Below are positions 17,301 to 25,400 of a stretch of DNA of 64,000 bases, piece by piece. The DNA is taken from positions 76,398-140,397 of the forward strand of contig PAPM01000002.1 in the NCBI GenBank assembly GCA_002708905.1, written 5' to 3'. A program made the position numbers and the translations under genes. Below the pieces are notes generated by a model, which saw only the letters and a list, made by a program, of their open reading frames with translations, was not told the origin of the DNA and did no database searches. The DNA comes from Pseudomonadales bacterium. Lineage in GTDB: Bacteria; Pseudomonadota; Gammaproteobacteria; Pseudomonadales; Ketobacteraceae. How positions within the stretch are numbered: position 1 is the stretch's first letter; each line of letters begins with the position of its first letter.

Positions 17301-17944
17301 ACGGCAGCTGGATTTCACCGGTGGAGTTTGTCCCCTTGGCAGAAGAGACCGGGCTGATTAATCAGGTGGATTATCTGATCACGGAAAAATCCATTGCCGC
17401 ATTGCAACAGATAAATGCCAACCGAAAGCACCCCGTTGCATTGTCAGTCAACGTGTCCCCCAGATTGTTTCAAACCAAAGATCAGGCTTTGGATCGATGG
17501 TTGGGCTTAATGCGTTCTGCCAGCCAATCCCTGCCGATCGTGGTGGAAATCACGGAACGCTTACTCACGGCTGAATCCAATCGCACCGAAAGCACGCTGC
17601 ACCAGCTGGCGGATATGGGTATTGGTATATCCATTGATGATTTTGGTACAGGTTACTCTTCTCTCAGCTACCTGACCCGGTTCCCGGTGAGCAAACTGAA
17701 GATTGACCGATCGTTTATCAGTTGTATCGGACTCAACAAAACCAGTGAAACACTGATTGAAACCATCCTCGTAATGGCGGAGAAACTGGGCATCGACGTG
17801 GTGGCTGAAGGCGTGGAAACAACGCACCAGTTGGAATATCTGAGTAAACTCAATTGCCACAGTGTGCAGGGTTACTTACTGGCTAAACCGGCCGACGTAC
17901 AGGTATTTGCAGCCAGGGTTCGGCAGGAAGATGAAGTGGCGTGA
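14330..17944 (+). CDS. NMT1/THI5-like-CHASE-PAS-GGDEF-EAL c-di-GMP receptor enzyme
   Basis: A 1204-residue membrane sensor. The order is: signal sequence (start may be ATG 14363), periplasmic NMT1/THI5-like binding domain (about 30-320, LKWEHEFQFAGYYAALWQG), two helices (about 338-380), CHASE sensor (about 385-600), a helix (about 625-645), PAS (about 660-765), GGDEF (about 770-930) and EAL (about 945-1195). The GGDEF signature is SGDEF with an RASD inhibitory site. The EAL domain keeps EAL, NVSP, VEITERLL, DDFGTGYSS, K in KLKIDRSF, EGVET and QGYLLAKP, so phosphodiesterase activity is likely. NMT1 domains bind pyrimidine or thiamine precursors or sulfonates; the ligand here is unknown. Confidence 0.92.
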   Translation: MVYFTKWPTWFMKIFFLLWCTHVQALDRVVLQLKWEHEFQFAGYYAALWQGYYEREGLEVDIRSWATPEGKVKLPLEELLSGRAQFAIGGNDILLNQGHGFDLKVVAPIFQRSPVALVSLKSTPMQNVDQVAKLRLAAVPDDDTALDARAMFMMNGVDAGRLTFVQEPLTMETLLQDKADVLVTFRISAETRAKELGLELNIISPSDYGVQFYGDTLYTTSEFAHQHPELVERFRRATLDGWRYALDHKQEVADRISATLPRYIYHYDDFTAYNRAFAQIIDNYTFYPVVELGHVNLKRWKRTYDILERLGEIEQPYDPASLLFSKPRESQQPWMDTQWLVLAVVGAVVLLGVAFLNGKPAYGLQIAVLVLLIFVEQGLEAWVKRDYQIQQSVSALETLAKVRYRLEQVISRNLAELTGAAAFIAANPDLTQAQFNDYAKNVLKLDPQLINLAAAPDLVIKYIYPLPGNEAALGLNYRLNEQQLPAILRAIEFNEPLVAGPVNLVQGGQALIGRAPVRVLNTEGEHQLWGIVSAPVDVASVYREAGLLDPALGLRVSIRGKDGLGKDGETFFGRPELFDEPGVVTQPVSFSGGSWQIGAVAESTGEGVSARLIGLRVVFALVTLLIMLLLFSQTQRINSRRHFQKVSKRHAQFLHEVETVAKVGGWRMNSDGIVYELSRQAQQLLNVESAAEQISLEDFVAYFMCPSGVNLVQALRDVLDKNVELDLELQTCNEDVWLRVIADPVRDEHGVVEIVGAIQDITEQKRADAKIEHQANYDGLTNLPNRLLFRDRLHSAMARTTRSGKKVALLFVDLDNFKTINDNYGHREGDLVLCEAAARVQRCVRASDTVGRHSGDEFTVILHDLENETTAANIAEMMVGDLSKAFRIRGVEVYSGASIGIALYPGDAETAEELIINADQAMYEVKKSGRNGWHFYTEEMQRKSEYRHQLYNALVTAIHEDELTFHLQPIVSTRSGKTIACEALARWQRRDGSWISPVEFVPLAEETGLINQVDYLITEKSIAALQQINANRKHPVALSVNVSPRLFQTKDQALDRWLGLMRSASQSLPIVVEITERLLTAESNRTESTLHQLADMGIGISIDDFGTGYSSLSYLTRFPVSKLKIDRSFISCIGLNKTSETLIETILVMAEKLGIDVVAEGVETTHQLEYLSKLNCHSVQGYLLAKPADVQVFAARVRQEDEVA

Positions 17945-17953
17945 TCGGCACTC

Positions 17954-18610
17954 TCAAAAGTGTGCCATAGTGGCTTTGCGTGCCAGCATCTTCTCTACCA
18001 GCTTTTCGCTGCCGCCATGTTGGTGGATGGTAGAGCGAATCATGGCGTCTGGAATCCGGGTGACTATGCCAACAGACCGCAGGATTTCACCTGCTGTCAT
18101 ATCGCCGAACAACCTAATTGCGTAGGGATTGTTGGTGTCTGTGCGCAGCAACTCAAGTTCCGTCACCTCGGTGCCGAAAGCGTTGCCCTTTGGATCACCG
18201 TGAGCCCGATAAGCCAGTGCGCCACCTACGTCCAGGGTTAACACGGTCTTACCAAGCACACCCTGGTTATCCCCTTCCAAACCGGCCGCATCCCAGTTGG
18301 CGGTCCAGGCATGAACCCCAAACCATTGTTGGGCCTGCTTACGTTCTGCTGCGGTGAAATGGCTGATGTAGCGTTTATCCAGCTCCACCCATTCGGTTGC
18401 AATCTGATCCGGCGCTGCAGTGGGTAGGTACGTGAGTGTGGGGGCACCGGCCAATCGGTAGAGCATGGCCGCAATCCATTCATTGCGGGCATGGGCTGAA
18501 GTTTCCAGCGTCTTGACATAATAGCGCTTACCCTGCGCGTCCATGTACACACCTGCCGGATTGCTGCCTATCTGCCCGGCAACCCGTTCCGTGGTAGCGG
18601 TATCAATCAT
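17954..18610 (-). CDS. HipA/PI3K-like kinase-fold protein, partner of a phosphatase
   Basis: A 218-residue protein whose motif order resembles small kinase-like domains of the HipA/PI-kinase type found also in phage head-morphogenesis fusions. It has a Lys in YYVKTL, a Glu in RNEWIAAMLYRL, a catalytic-loop-like AWTANWDAAGLEGDN, a metal-site-like LTLDVGGALAYRAHG, and then PKGNAFGTEVTEL. These would supply ATP and Mg contacts. Its ATG (18608-18610) lies inside the 3' end of the upstream phosphatase gene (8-bp overlap), so the two are translationally coupled. The substrate is unknown; the kinase assignment is by motif resemblance only. Confidence 0.68.
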   Translation of the reverse strand: MIDTATTERVAGQIGSNPAGVYMDAQGKRYYVKTLETSAHARNEWIAAMLYRLAGAPTLTYLPTAAPDQIATEWVELDKRYISHFTAAERKQAQQWFGVHAWTANWDAAGLEGDNQGVLGKTVLTLDVGGALAYRAHGDPKGNAFGTEVTELELLRTDTNNPYAIRLFGDMTAGEILRSVGIVTRIPDAMIRSTIHQHGGSEKLVEKMLARKATMAHF

Positions 18611-19220
18611 CCTGAATGGCCTTTGTCTGCCTAACCAGCGCCAGTTGGGAGGGTGTTTCTATGGCGCCCTTGCGTGCGGCGCGTACAGCGCGGATGGCCT
18701 CGTCCGGGTCCATTCCCAGCTCCACCAGTAAACGGGCGGCGATCATGCCCGCCCGTCCCAAACCACCTTTGCAATGGACCACTATGTCTTCACCGGCCCG
18801 CAAGCGTGCACGAATCTCCTTGCCTTGCGTCAACCATTGCTTTTCAAAATCGTCATCCGGAACTGAAAAATCAGCGATGGGCAGATGGTGCCACAGAAGG
18901 CCCCGCTTTCGTACTTCCTCCCCCAATTGGGGTACTTTAAGGGCGATCAGTTCGGCGGCTTCCACGAGGGTCAGCACCAACGTCGCGCCCCATTTGTTGA
19001 TGGCATCAAGATCTAAATTGAGATCCCTCGCCCAAGCACCGGTGTGAGCCATCCTGTCATGTTTTCCCGGGCAGAAGGTGATTCCGATTCTGCCGTGGGA
19101 TGGCGTAGCACGGACCTCGGCAATTTGCAGGGGATGGGAGAGACTGTTACGTACAACCACGGAGATACCCACAAGCACGATAAAGTTGGTCAGAATAACG
19201 CATAGATCCGGGTCTGCCAT
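18603..19220 (-). CDS. dual-specificity/CDKN3-like protein tyrosine phosphatase
   Basis: The conserved part begins near SHPLQIAEV and runs through ITFCPGKHDRMAHTGAWARDL, LTLVEAAEL and LLWHHLPIADFSVPDD to the P-loop HCKGGLGRAG, with the Cys nucleophile and Arg of the CX5R motif and Asp in the general-acid loop. I choose ATG 19220, which has GGAG a few bases upstream; ATG 19262 is possible. Either start adds a hydrophobic stretch (CVILTNFIVLVGISVVV) that I do not expect in this normally cytosolic family, suggesting a membrane anchor or a mis-set start. It overlaps the kinase-like gene by 8 bp. Confidence 0.82.
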   Translation of the reverse strand: MADPDLCVILTNFIVLVGISVVVRNSLSHPLQIAEVRATPSHGRIGITFCPGKHDRMAHTGAWARDLNLDLDAINKWGATLVLTLVEAAELIALKVPQLGEEVRKRGLLWHHLPIADFSVPDDDFEKQWLTQGKEIRARLRAGEDIVVHCKGGLGRAGMIAARLLVELGMDPDEAIRAVRAARKGAIETPSQLALVRQTKAIQDD

Positions 19221-19327
19221 GATCTCCGGCAGGGTTCTGTTGATTGAAGGTGGTATATCCATTTGACTTATGTGATTAGGAGGGTTAAAAAAATGAAGCT
19301 GTAAATTCTTGTTGGGGGGGGGATGCA

Positions 19328-20737
19328 ATGAAAAATTTTGTGAAGCTGGTGGGGATCACCATCGGTCTGAGTTTAGCGGTAAGCTCCGTATTCGCATCAG
19401 ATGCGACATCCAATCGAATCAAAGGGGTTTCTGAATTTCTATTGGAGCGAGCCAACGACAATTATCTGTTTATGCTGATGACCCAGATAGAGGAGAATGA
19501 CGCGTTCAAATGTTATTTCCCGAATACCTATGCTTATGCAACCAGTGGCAGGGAAAGTTTCAAGTTGCTGTTAACCAGCAAAAGCCTGTGGGAGAAATCC
19601 GTTAAAGAAGATCTTGAGGCGCTCGCTGTGCGGGAACTCTACCATATTGTCTCCAGTGGCAAGATAGACCACATCAATCGCAAGTTCACAGATGAATATA
19701 TTGAGTTGCTCCAGACCCTCAGACTTGAGTATGAAGGTGAGCTGTACCCACTGGACTCCATCCCGATCTCAGCCCCGCTAGAACTGCGTAATCAGATCAA
19801 CCAGTTTTACACGCAGGCCAATCAGGCAACACAGCTGATACAGGCAGTCAGCATAGCGGCACAAACCGAAAACACCGGTTGTGTGACGGCGGACAGTTCC
19901 TTTGAAGAATTCAAGGAGTCGATGGACAAACTGAAGCAAGCTTTGGAACTGAACAAGGAGCAGCTAAAAGTGCTTGCGGATCAAAAATCCAAATTGGTGG
20001 TTGACGCTCAGTTTAAGCAAAAGTTGGCTGCCACCGATAAAGTACTACTGCCATTGATGGGTATCTATGCGCTGTCAAATACAGATAAAAATAATGAGGT
20101 TGTATTAGAGGGAGAGAGTTATCTTTCACAGGTACTGGAAATTGAAAAGATTATACGTCTTTCAATCGAAAAGGATATCAACCCTCTGGGAATTGATATC
20201 GAATCCAAGGAATATGCGCGTTTTCGTCGCTACATCATATCATTCGCAACGTTAGCTGATGCCGAAAGTGAACAAACCGTAAAACTGGTCATGGAAGAAC
20301 TGGCCCTGCCCCCGGTGAGCTTTGGCCTTAAAAGGGAAGCGGGAGAAAATGGTGTGTTTATCTCTGCGTACCTGGGATTGGCAGGTGGTGTTGAGGATAG
20401 AGCCTCGGAAGAGAGCGGATCTTATTCGGGGCTGTTTGTGCCCGTGGGTTTTGAGTACAGCCGTGGTATCGCCAATTTCGGATCGCTCAGCATTATGCTT
20501 GCACCCTTCGATTTTGCACACCCGGTAAACCTGGAGATCGAGGACAAGCAGGATTCGGTGAGTTTTGATGATATCGTCCGGCCGGGCGCCTATTTTTCCT
20601 ATGGCATGAAAGACTATCCGATTTCTTTTGGATTAGGTGTGAGCAAGGGTCGTGCTCTCAGAACGGATGTAGATGACAAAGTCACCCAGTATTCGGCTTT
20701 CGTGGTCATTGATATGCCGCTGTTCAGGATTTTTTGA
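19328..20737 (+). CDS. secreted protein of unknown function with barrel-like C-terminus
   Basis: A 469-residue protein with a signal peptide (about 1-23, ending SVFAS). The middle (about 30-310) is helical, with a likely coiled-coil around KLKQALELNKEQLKVLADQK. From about 335 to the end the pattern alternates like short membrane beta strands (FISAYLGLAGG, GLFVPVGFEYSRG, ISFGLGVSKGRAL) and the chain ends in Phe, as many outer-membrane proteins do. I do not recognise a family. It is divergent from the phosphatase/kinase pair, sharing the 107-bp gap, and convergent with the PF10118 gene. Confidence 0.72.
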   Translation: MKNFVKLVGITIGLSLAVSSVFASDATSNRIKGVSEFLLERANDNYLFMLMTQIEENDAFKCYFPNTYAYATSGRESFKLLLTSKSLWEKSVKEDLEALAVRELYHIVSSGKIDHINRKFTDEYIELLQTLRLEYEGELYPLDSIPISAPLELRNQINQFYTQANQATQLIQAVSIAAQTENTGCVTADSSFEEFKESMDKLKQALELNKEQLKVLADQKSKLVVDAQFKQKLAATDKVLLPLMGIYALSNTDKNNEVVLEGESYLSQVLEIEKIIRLSIEKDINPLGIDIESKEYARFRRYIISFATLADAESEQTVKLVMEELALPPVSFGLKREAGENGVFISAYLGLAGGVEDRASEESGSYSGLFVPVGFEYSRGIANFGSLSIMLAPFDFAHPVNLEIEDKQDSVSFDDIVRPGAYFSYGMKDYPISFGLGVSKGRALRTDVDDKVTQYSAFVVIDMPLFRIF

Positions 20738-20753
20738 TCAGTGGCGCTGTCGG

Positions 20754-20786
20754 TGGTGGTGCGCTATAGAATGCTGCGCACCACCA
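20754..20786. terminator. GC-rich hairpin between convergent genes
   Basis: GGTGGTGCGC (20755-20764) pairs perfectly with GCGCACCACC (20776-20785), plus one flanking T-A pair, over an 11-nt loop. It sits between the stop codons of two convergent genes. There is no T run, so it may be Rho-assisted or simply separate the transcripts. Confidence 0.45.
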
Positions 20787-20824
20787 TCGTTGGAGGACGC
20801 CGGGAAGCGAGAAAACTGAAAAGA

Positions 20825-21676
20825 TCAGGCCGCTTCCACCGCTTTGATCTGAAACCCTTTGACTTCTTTGACCAGGGCATCCGCCCGCTCCAGGTAATGC
20901 TTGTTATCGTGCATCCAGGGATGGAAGCCGGGGCGGAAAAAGTCCAGCCACTCCGGTGCAATGCGACGCAGCACACCAGGCTTACCGGCGACAAAGTTGG
21001 CCAGTTTTCCCCAGCCTTTGAGATTGAACAATCCCCCACTGCGGGACAGCATGCGTACATAGAACGGCGCGTACAGACTCCAGAAAATGATATTGGCCAT
21101 TGAGAAAGCGAAGACCCTCAGGGCATAGGCGCTGACACCCGTGCCCACCACCTGCTCATAGGCATCGAAACAAACCGCCTTGTGTTCGGTTTCCTCCAGT
21201 GCATGCCACTGCCAGATGGCAGCGAAATGGGGATCGGCGCCTTCCAGCAGATCATCGTCCCGCAGCAATGTGTCTCCCAATACGGCGGTAAGATGCTCAA
21301 GTGCCACGGTCACGGACAACTGTGCCGCAGGGGGCAGCTTTTTAACCGTGTCCAGCACGATCACCACCAGCTTGTCTAATTCCTCAATGGGCATCCCGGC
21401 CTGAGCCAGGGCATCGTTGTATTCTTCGTGTTCCCGGGTATGGAATCCTTCCTGGCCAATAAAGGCGGAGACCTGGGCCTTCAGCTTTTCGTCGGTAATT
21501 TCGTTGCGGTAATTGCGCACGCTTTGGATGAAAAAGCGTTCACCCGCTGGAAAAAAGATCGACAGCGTGTTGTAGAACTGGGCCACGTGCAGGCCTGACG
21601 GATTCCAACTTAAGGCTTTGTCCTTGGGCAGGCCAAATTTCAGATTACGGCGAATGGGATCAATCAGACTGGTCAT
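20825..21676 (-). CDS. PF10118-type metal-dependent hydrolase (ferritin-like)
   Basis: A 283-residue protein of the uncharacterised metal-dependent hydrolase family. Metal-ligand-like Glu and His residues are spaced as in diiron helical bundles: FIGQEGFHTREHEEYN, ALEHLTAVLGD and WHALEETEHKAVCFD. The start follows GGAG at a slightly long distance. It is divergent from the MarR gene at 21922, so the shared 245-bp intergenic region probably carries sites for both. In several gammaproteobacteria this family occurs with lipid or steroid genes, but the reaction is not established. Confidence 0.86.
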   Translation of the reverse strand: MTSLIDPIRRNLKFGLPKDKALSWNPSGLHVAQFYNTLSIFFPAGERFFIQSVRNYRNEITDEKLKAQVSAFIGQEGFHTREHEEYNDALAQAGMPIEELDKLVVIVLDTVKKLPPAAQLSVTVALEHLTAVLGDTLLRDDDLLEGADPHFAAIWQWHALEETEHKAVCFDAYEQVVGTGVSAYALRVFAFSMANIIFWSLYAPFYVRMLSRSGGLFNLKGWGKLANFVAGKPGVLRRIAPEWLDFFRPGFHPWMHDNKHYLERADALVKEVKGFQIKAVEAA

Positions 21677-21865
21677 TGGGCGGCTCCACTTCGTTCGAGT
21701 AGTGAGGTGTATTGCAGGTGTTGTTCTTATTAGCAGGGATTGTGCGTGAGTTATGTGACATTGAAAAGTGGCACATAAGATGATGTAGCTTTTGCCTGAC
21801 CCAGGTCAACGTGACCAGGAAGTCATGAGAAGTGTCAGGAGCCATGACGGTAGGTGAATCTGGTA

Positions 21866-21894
21866 TTGACAATACATGTATATGCATATTAAAT
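21866..21894 (+). promoter_or_regulatory. marR promoter with palindromic operator in the spacer
   Basis: TTGACA (21866-21871) and TTAAAT (21889-21894) are separated by exactly 17 bp. The spacer is filled by two overlapping perfect palindromes, ATACATGTAT and ATATGCATAT, within the 19-mer AATACATGTATATGCATAT (21871-21889). The same 19-mer occurs before the RND gene at 22416-22434. This is a classic autoregulatory MarR arrangement, in which the regulator occludes RNA polymerase. Confidence 0.7.
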
Positions 21895-21921
21895 TGAGGT
21901 TGTTACTATCAGGACCAGATC

Positions 21922-22353
21922 ATGACCCGAACTACGAAAGTTGAACCCTGTTTCAATCTGATGCTGCGCCAGGCGGACCGAGTACTAACCAGCCACTACA
22001 ACGCCTATCTCAGTGACTGTGGCATCAAAGTGACCCAGTTCAGCGTGTTGCGTTCGTTATGGTATCTGCAGCCGTGTTCACAACAGCAACTGGAGCAGGC
22101 GCTGCTGGTGGACCAGGCCACCCTGACCCGTAGCCTGAAGCCGTTGATACGGGAGGGTTATGTGGAGCGTATGCCGGACCCCGCTGACCGGCGGGTTATG
22201 TTGTGTTCCCTCACGGACTCGGGCAAAACCCTGTACCGGCAGGCCGAAAAGCAGTGGCAGCGGGCTCAGCACAGTGTGGAGCAAAAGCTGGGGCCGGATA
22301 TGATTGCACAGTTATTGGGGGCTTCTTCTGCCCTGATCGAATTGAAATCCTGA
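21922..22353 (+). CDS. MarR-family transcriptional repressor
   Basis: A 143-residue winged-helix regulator. The HTH region is QLEQALLVDQATLTRSLKPLIREGYV (about 55-82) and the wing has DPADRRVMLCSLTDSG. N- and C-terminal helices form the usual dimer interface. The promoter carries an operator-like 19-mer that recurs 63 bp downstream of this gene's stop, in front of the RND exporter. MarR proteins usually derepress an efflux or detoxification gene on binding a small phenolic or lipophilic ligand, which suits the neighbouring RND gene. Confidence 0.92.
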   Translation: MTRTTKVEPCFNLMLRQADRVLTSHYNAYLSDCGIKVTQFSVLRSLWYLQPCSQQQLEQALLVDQATLTRSLKPLIREGYVERMPDPADRRVMLCSLTDSGKTLYRQAEKQWQRAQHSVEQKLGPDMIAQLLGASSALIELKS

Positions 22354-22407
22354 TCCAAGCGTACAACCTGGACGTTCATACACCGCGCGGCTCACCCCGC
22401 GCTTTAT

Positions 22408-22437
22408 TTGGAATAAATACATGTATATGCATATAAA
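22408..22437 (+). promoter_or_regulatory. second copy of the MarR operator, before the RND gene
   Basis: The 19-mer AATACATGTATATGCATAT recurs exactly at 22416-22434. It lies between a weak TTGGAA (22408-22413) and a good TATAAA (22432-22437), 18 bp apart, and 16 bp before the exporter ATG. A 19-base identity in the only two promoters of this direction supports a common regulator. Confidence 0.7.
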
Positions 22438-22449
22438 GTGGGAGCGAAT

Positions 22450-25400
22450 ATGAACAAGATCATTCTGTTCGGAGTCCGATATCCGAAATCCACCCTGTTA
22501 ATCGGTTTGCTGTGCCTGGGCTTGCTGGCGTCCGGGTTGGGTAAAGTCTTTAAAGACACCCGCGCCGATGCCTTCCTGTCCCCGGACAACCCTGCCCTGG
22601 TCTACAAAAACAAGGCCCGTGCGCTGTTCGGTATCAGTGACCCGGTGGTGATCGCCATAGAGAATCCGGGAGAGCACGGAATCTATGACTTGGCCACGTT
22701 GACCCTGGTGACAGAGCTGACCGCTGCGGTGAATGCCCTGCCCAATATCAATGAAGACCGTACCATGAGCCTGGCGACGGAAAACAACATCGTCGGCAAC
22801 AGCAGCGGTATGGATGTGTTCCCGTTTCTGGAGTTGTTGGCTGAGGGTGGTCCGGCTGCGGTGCGGGAAGCGGTGCAGGGATTCCCGCTCTATAACGGAC
22901 TGCTGGTGGCGGAAGATGGCGCCATGACTCTGATCATCGCTGAGTTGTACGACGATGCCAAAGCGGAGGAAACCTATAAGGCGTTGGGCGACCTGGTTGC
23001 CTCGCACGAGCTGCCGGAAGCGGTAGCCGTCTACACCGCCGGCGAAGGCGCCGTACTGGGTTATCTGGGCCATTACATTGATCAGGACGCCGGTCGACTC
23101 AATCCCCTGGCGGGTTTGATCATCACCATCATGCTGGTGGTGGCGTTCCGGCGTTTTGCCCCTGCACTGTTGGGTAATATGGTGATCGCCGCGGCGGTGC
23201 TGATGACAGTGGGTCTGATGGGTTACAGCGGCGTGCCGTTTTATGTAATCACCAATGCCATGCCGGTCATTCTGATTGGCATGGCGGTGGCCGACTCTAT
23301 TCACATCTTTAGTTGCTACTACGAATTGTTGGCAAAAAATCCTGACTACACACCCCGTCAGGCGATTGAAGAAGCTGTGCTTACCATGGCGGGCCCGGTG
23401 ACGCTCACCACACTCACCACCATGGCCGGTTTTATCGGTCTGTTTGCCTCCGCTTATATGCCGCCGTTTGAGTTTTTTGGACTGTTCACCGCGTTTGGCG
23501 TATTGGTGGCCTGGTTTTATTCCCTGTTTGTATTGCCGGCTGCCATCACCTTGATCAAACCCAAAGTCAGTAAGCGCTGGGTGCAACTGGAGCAATCCAG
23601 TAACAAGGATCTGTTCGCCCGTTTTATGATGGCGATAGGGGGTATTACCACCCGTCATGCCAAAGCCACTGTGATTGCGTTCCTGATGGTGTCGGTTACC
23701 GGTTTGGCGTTAAGTGTGCAGTTACGGGTTAACGATAACCGCATTAATACCTTCCATCCCAGTGAAGCCATCTACCAGGCGGATCAGGCTATCAATCGTC
23801 ATATGCAGGGCACCAATACACTGGATGTGGTGATTGAGACTGATCACAAGGAAGGACTGTTTGATCCGCAAGTGCTGGCCAAGATCGAGGCGCTGCAGGC
23901 CTATGGTGAATCCCTGCCCCACATCAATGGTTCCATGTCGTTGGTGGATTTTCTGAAGCAGATGAATAAGTCTTTGAACGAAGATCGTGACGAGTTTTAT
24001 GCATTACCACAGTCGAAGGAAATGGCTGCACAGTATCTGCTGCTGTATTCCGCCAATGGTGATCCAACGGATTTTGAGAATGTGGTGGATTACGACTACC
24101 GCCTGGCCAATATACGATTTTATCTGGACACGGCTGAGTTTGTGGAAACCGCACCCTTGGTGCAGGCACTGGAAACCTACGTGGCGGATCAGTTCTCCGG
24201 TCGCTCGGTTACCGCCACATTAACCGGTCGGGTGAACCTAAATTACCACTGGTTGAAGGACATCGGCAACAGCCACTTCCTCAGCGTTGGTATTTCATTG
24301 CTGTTTGTTTTGCTGGTGTCGGTGCTGTTGTTCCGCTCCTTTATTGCCGGCGTGTTGGCGGTGTTGCCAGTCATGACTTCTATCCTGATGGTGTATGCCA
24401 CCATGGTGCTGTTCAAAATTGATCTGGGCATCGGGACCTCCATGTTTGCATCCGTGGCCATCGGCTTGGGAATTGATTTCGCCATTCATACCATCGATCG
24501 TATGAAAGCGCTGTTTGCGGATTCGGTGCCTTCCAGGAAAGAGCTGGTGGATAAGCTTTACGCCAGTACCGGTCGAGCGTTGTTGTTTAACTATTTAGCG
24601 GTAGCCTGTGGCTTTGGTGTGTTGATTATCTCCAAGGTGGTGCCGCTGAATAACTTTGGAACCATTGTTGTGCTGTCGGTCACCATGAGTTTTATTGCAT
24701 CGCTGCTATTGTTGCCGGCGTTGGTCTTGGTATTTAAGCCGGGCTTCCTCTATGGCAAGCACACGGCAGAGCGTGGCCAAACACCATCGGTGGCGCTTGC
24801 GAAGAACATGGCGAAGACCATGCTGGTGGTAGCCGCGGTAACGGGCGTGGTTTTTTCAGCATTACCCGGGCCGGTACTGGCACAAACGGATATGAATGAC
24901 TTGCCGGATGGCGCCACCATTGTGGATCACATTAACCAGGTGGCGGAAGGGAATCATGCCATGAGCGATCTGCACATGACCCTGACCGATAAATCCGGCA
25001 AGGTACGGGAGCGTCAGGCTGTGAGCTATCGCAAATACTTCGGCGAAGAAAAACGAACGCTGTTGGTGTATCAGCGACCCAGCAATGTGAAGGATACGGG
25101 GTTCCTCACTTATGACTATCCTGACCTGAATGCAGAAGACGATCAGTGGTTGTATCTGCCCGCCTTGCGCAAGGTTCGCCGCATATCGGCCTCTGACCGT
25201 GGTGACTATTTTCTGGGGACCGACTTCACCTACGAAGACATCAAAAAATCCGGCAAGATCGAAAAACAGGATTACGAGTTTGAAACCCTGGGGCGGGAAA
25301 CCATCAGCGTAGGTGGAGAGCAGATCACCACCTACAAAGTCCAGGCTAAAACCAAATCCCAACAGGTGGCGGAAGAGCTGGGTTTTTCCCGCAGCCTGAT

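Noticed and set aside
21660-21887. 75-codon minus-strand frame in the marR/PF10118 gap
   Set aside because: It covers the promoter and operator of marR and overlaps the start of the PF10118 gene; no ribosome site.
22498-23658. 386-codon minus-strand open frame
   Set aside because: It is the antisense of the RND gene, with a His/Gln/Arg-rich composition typical of a shadow frame.
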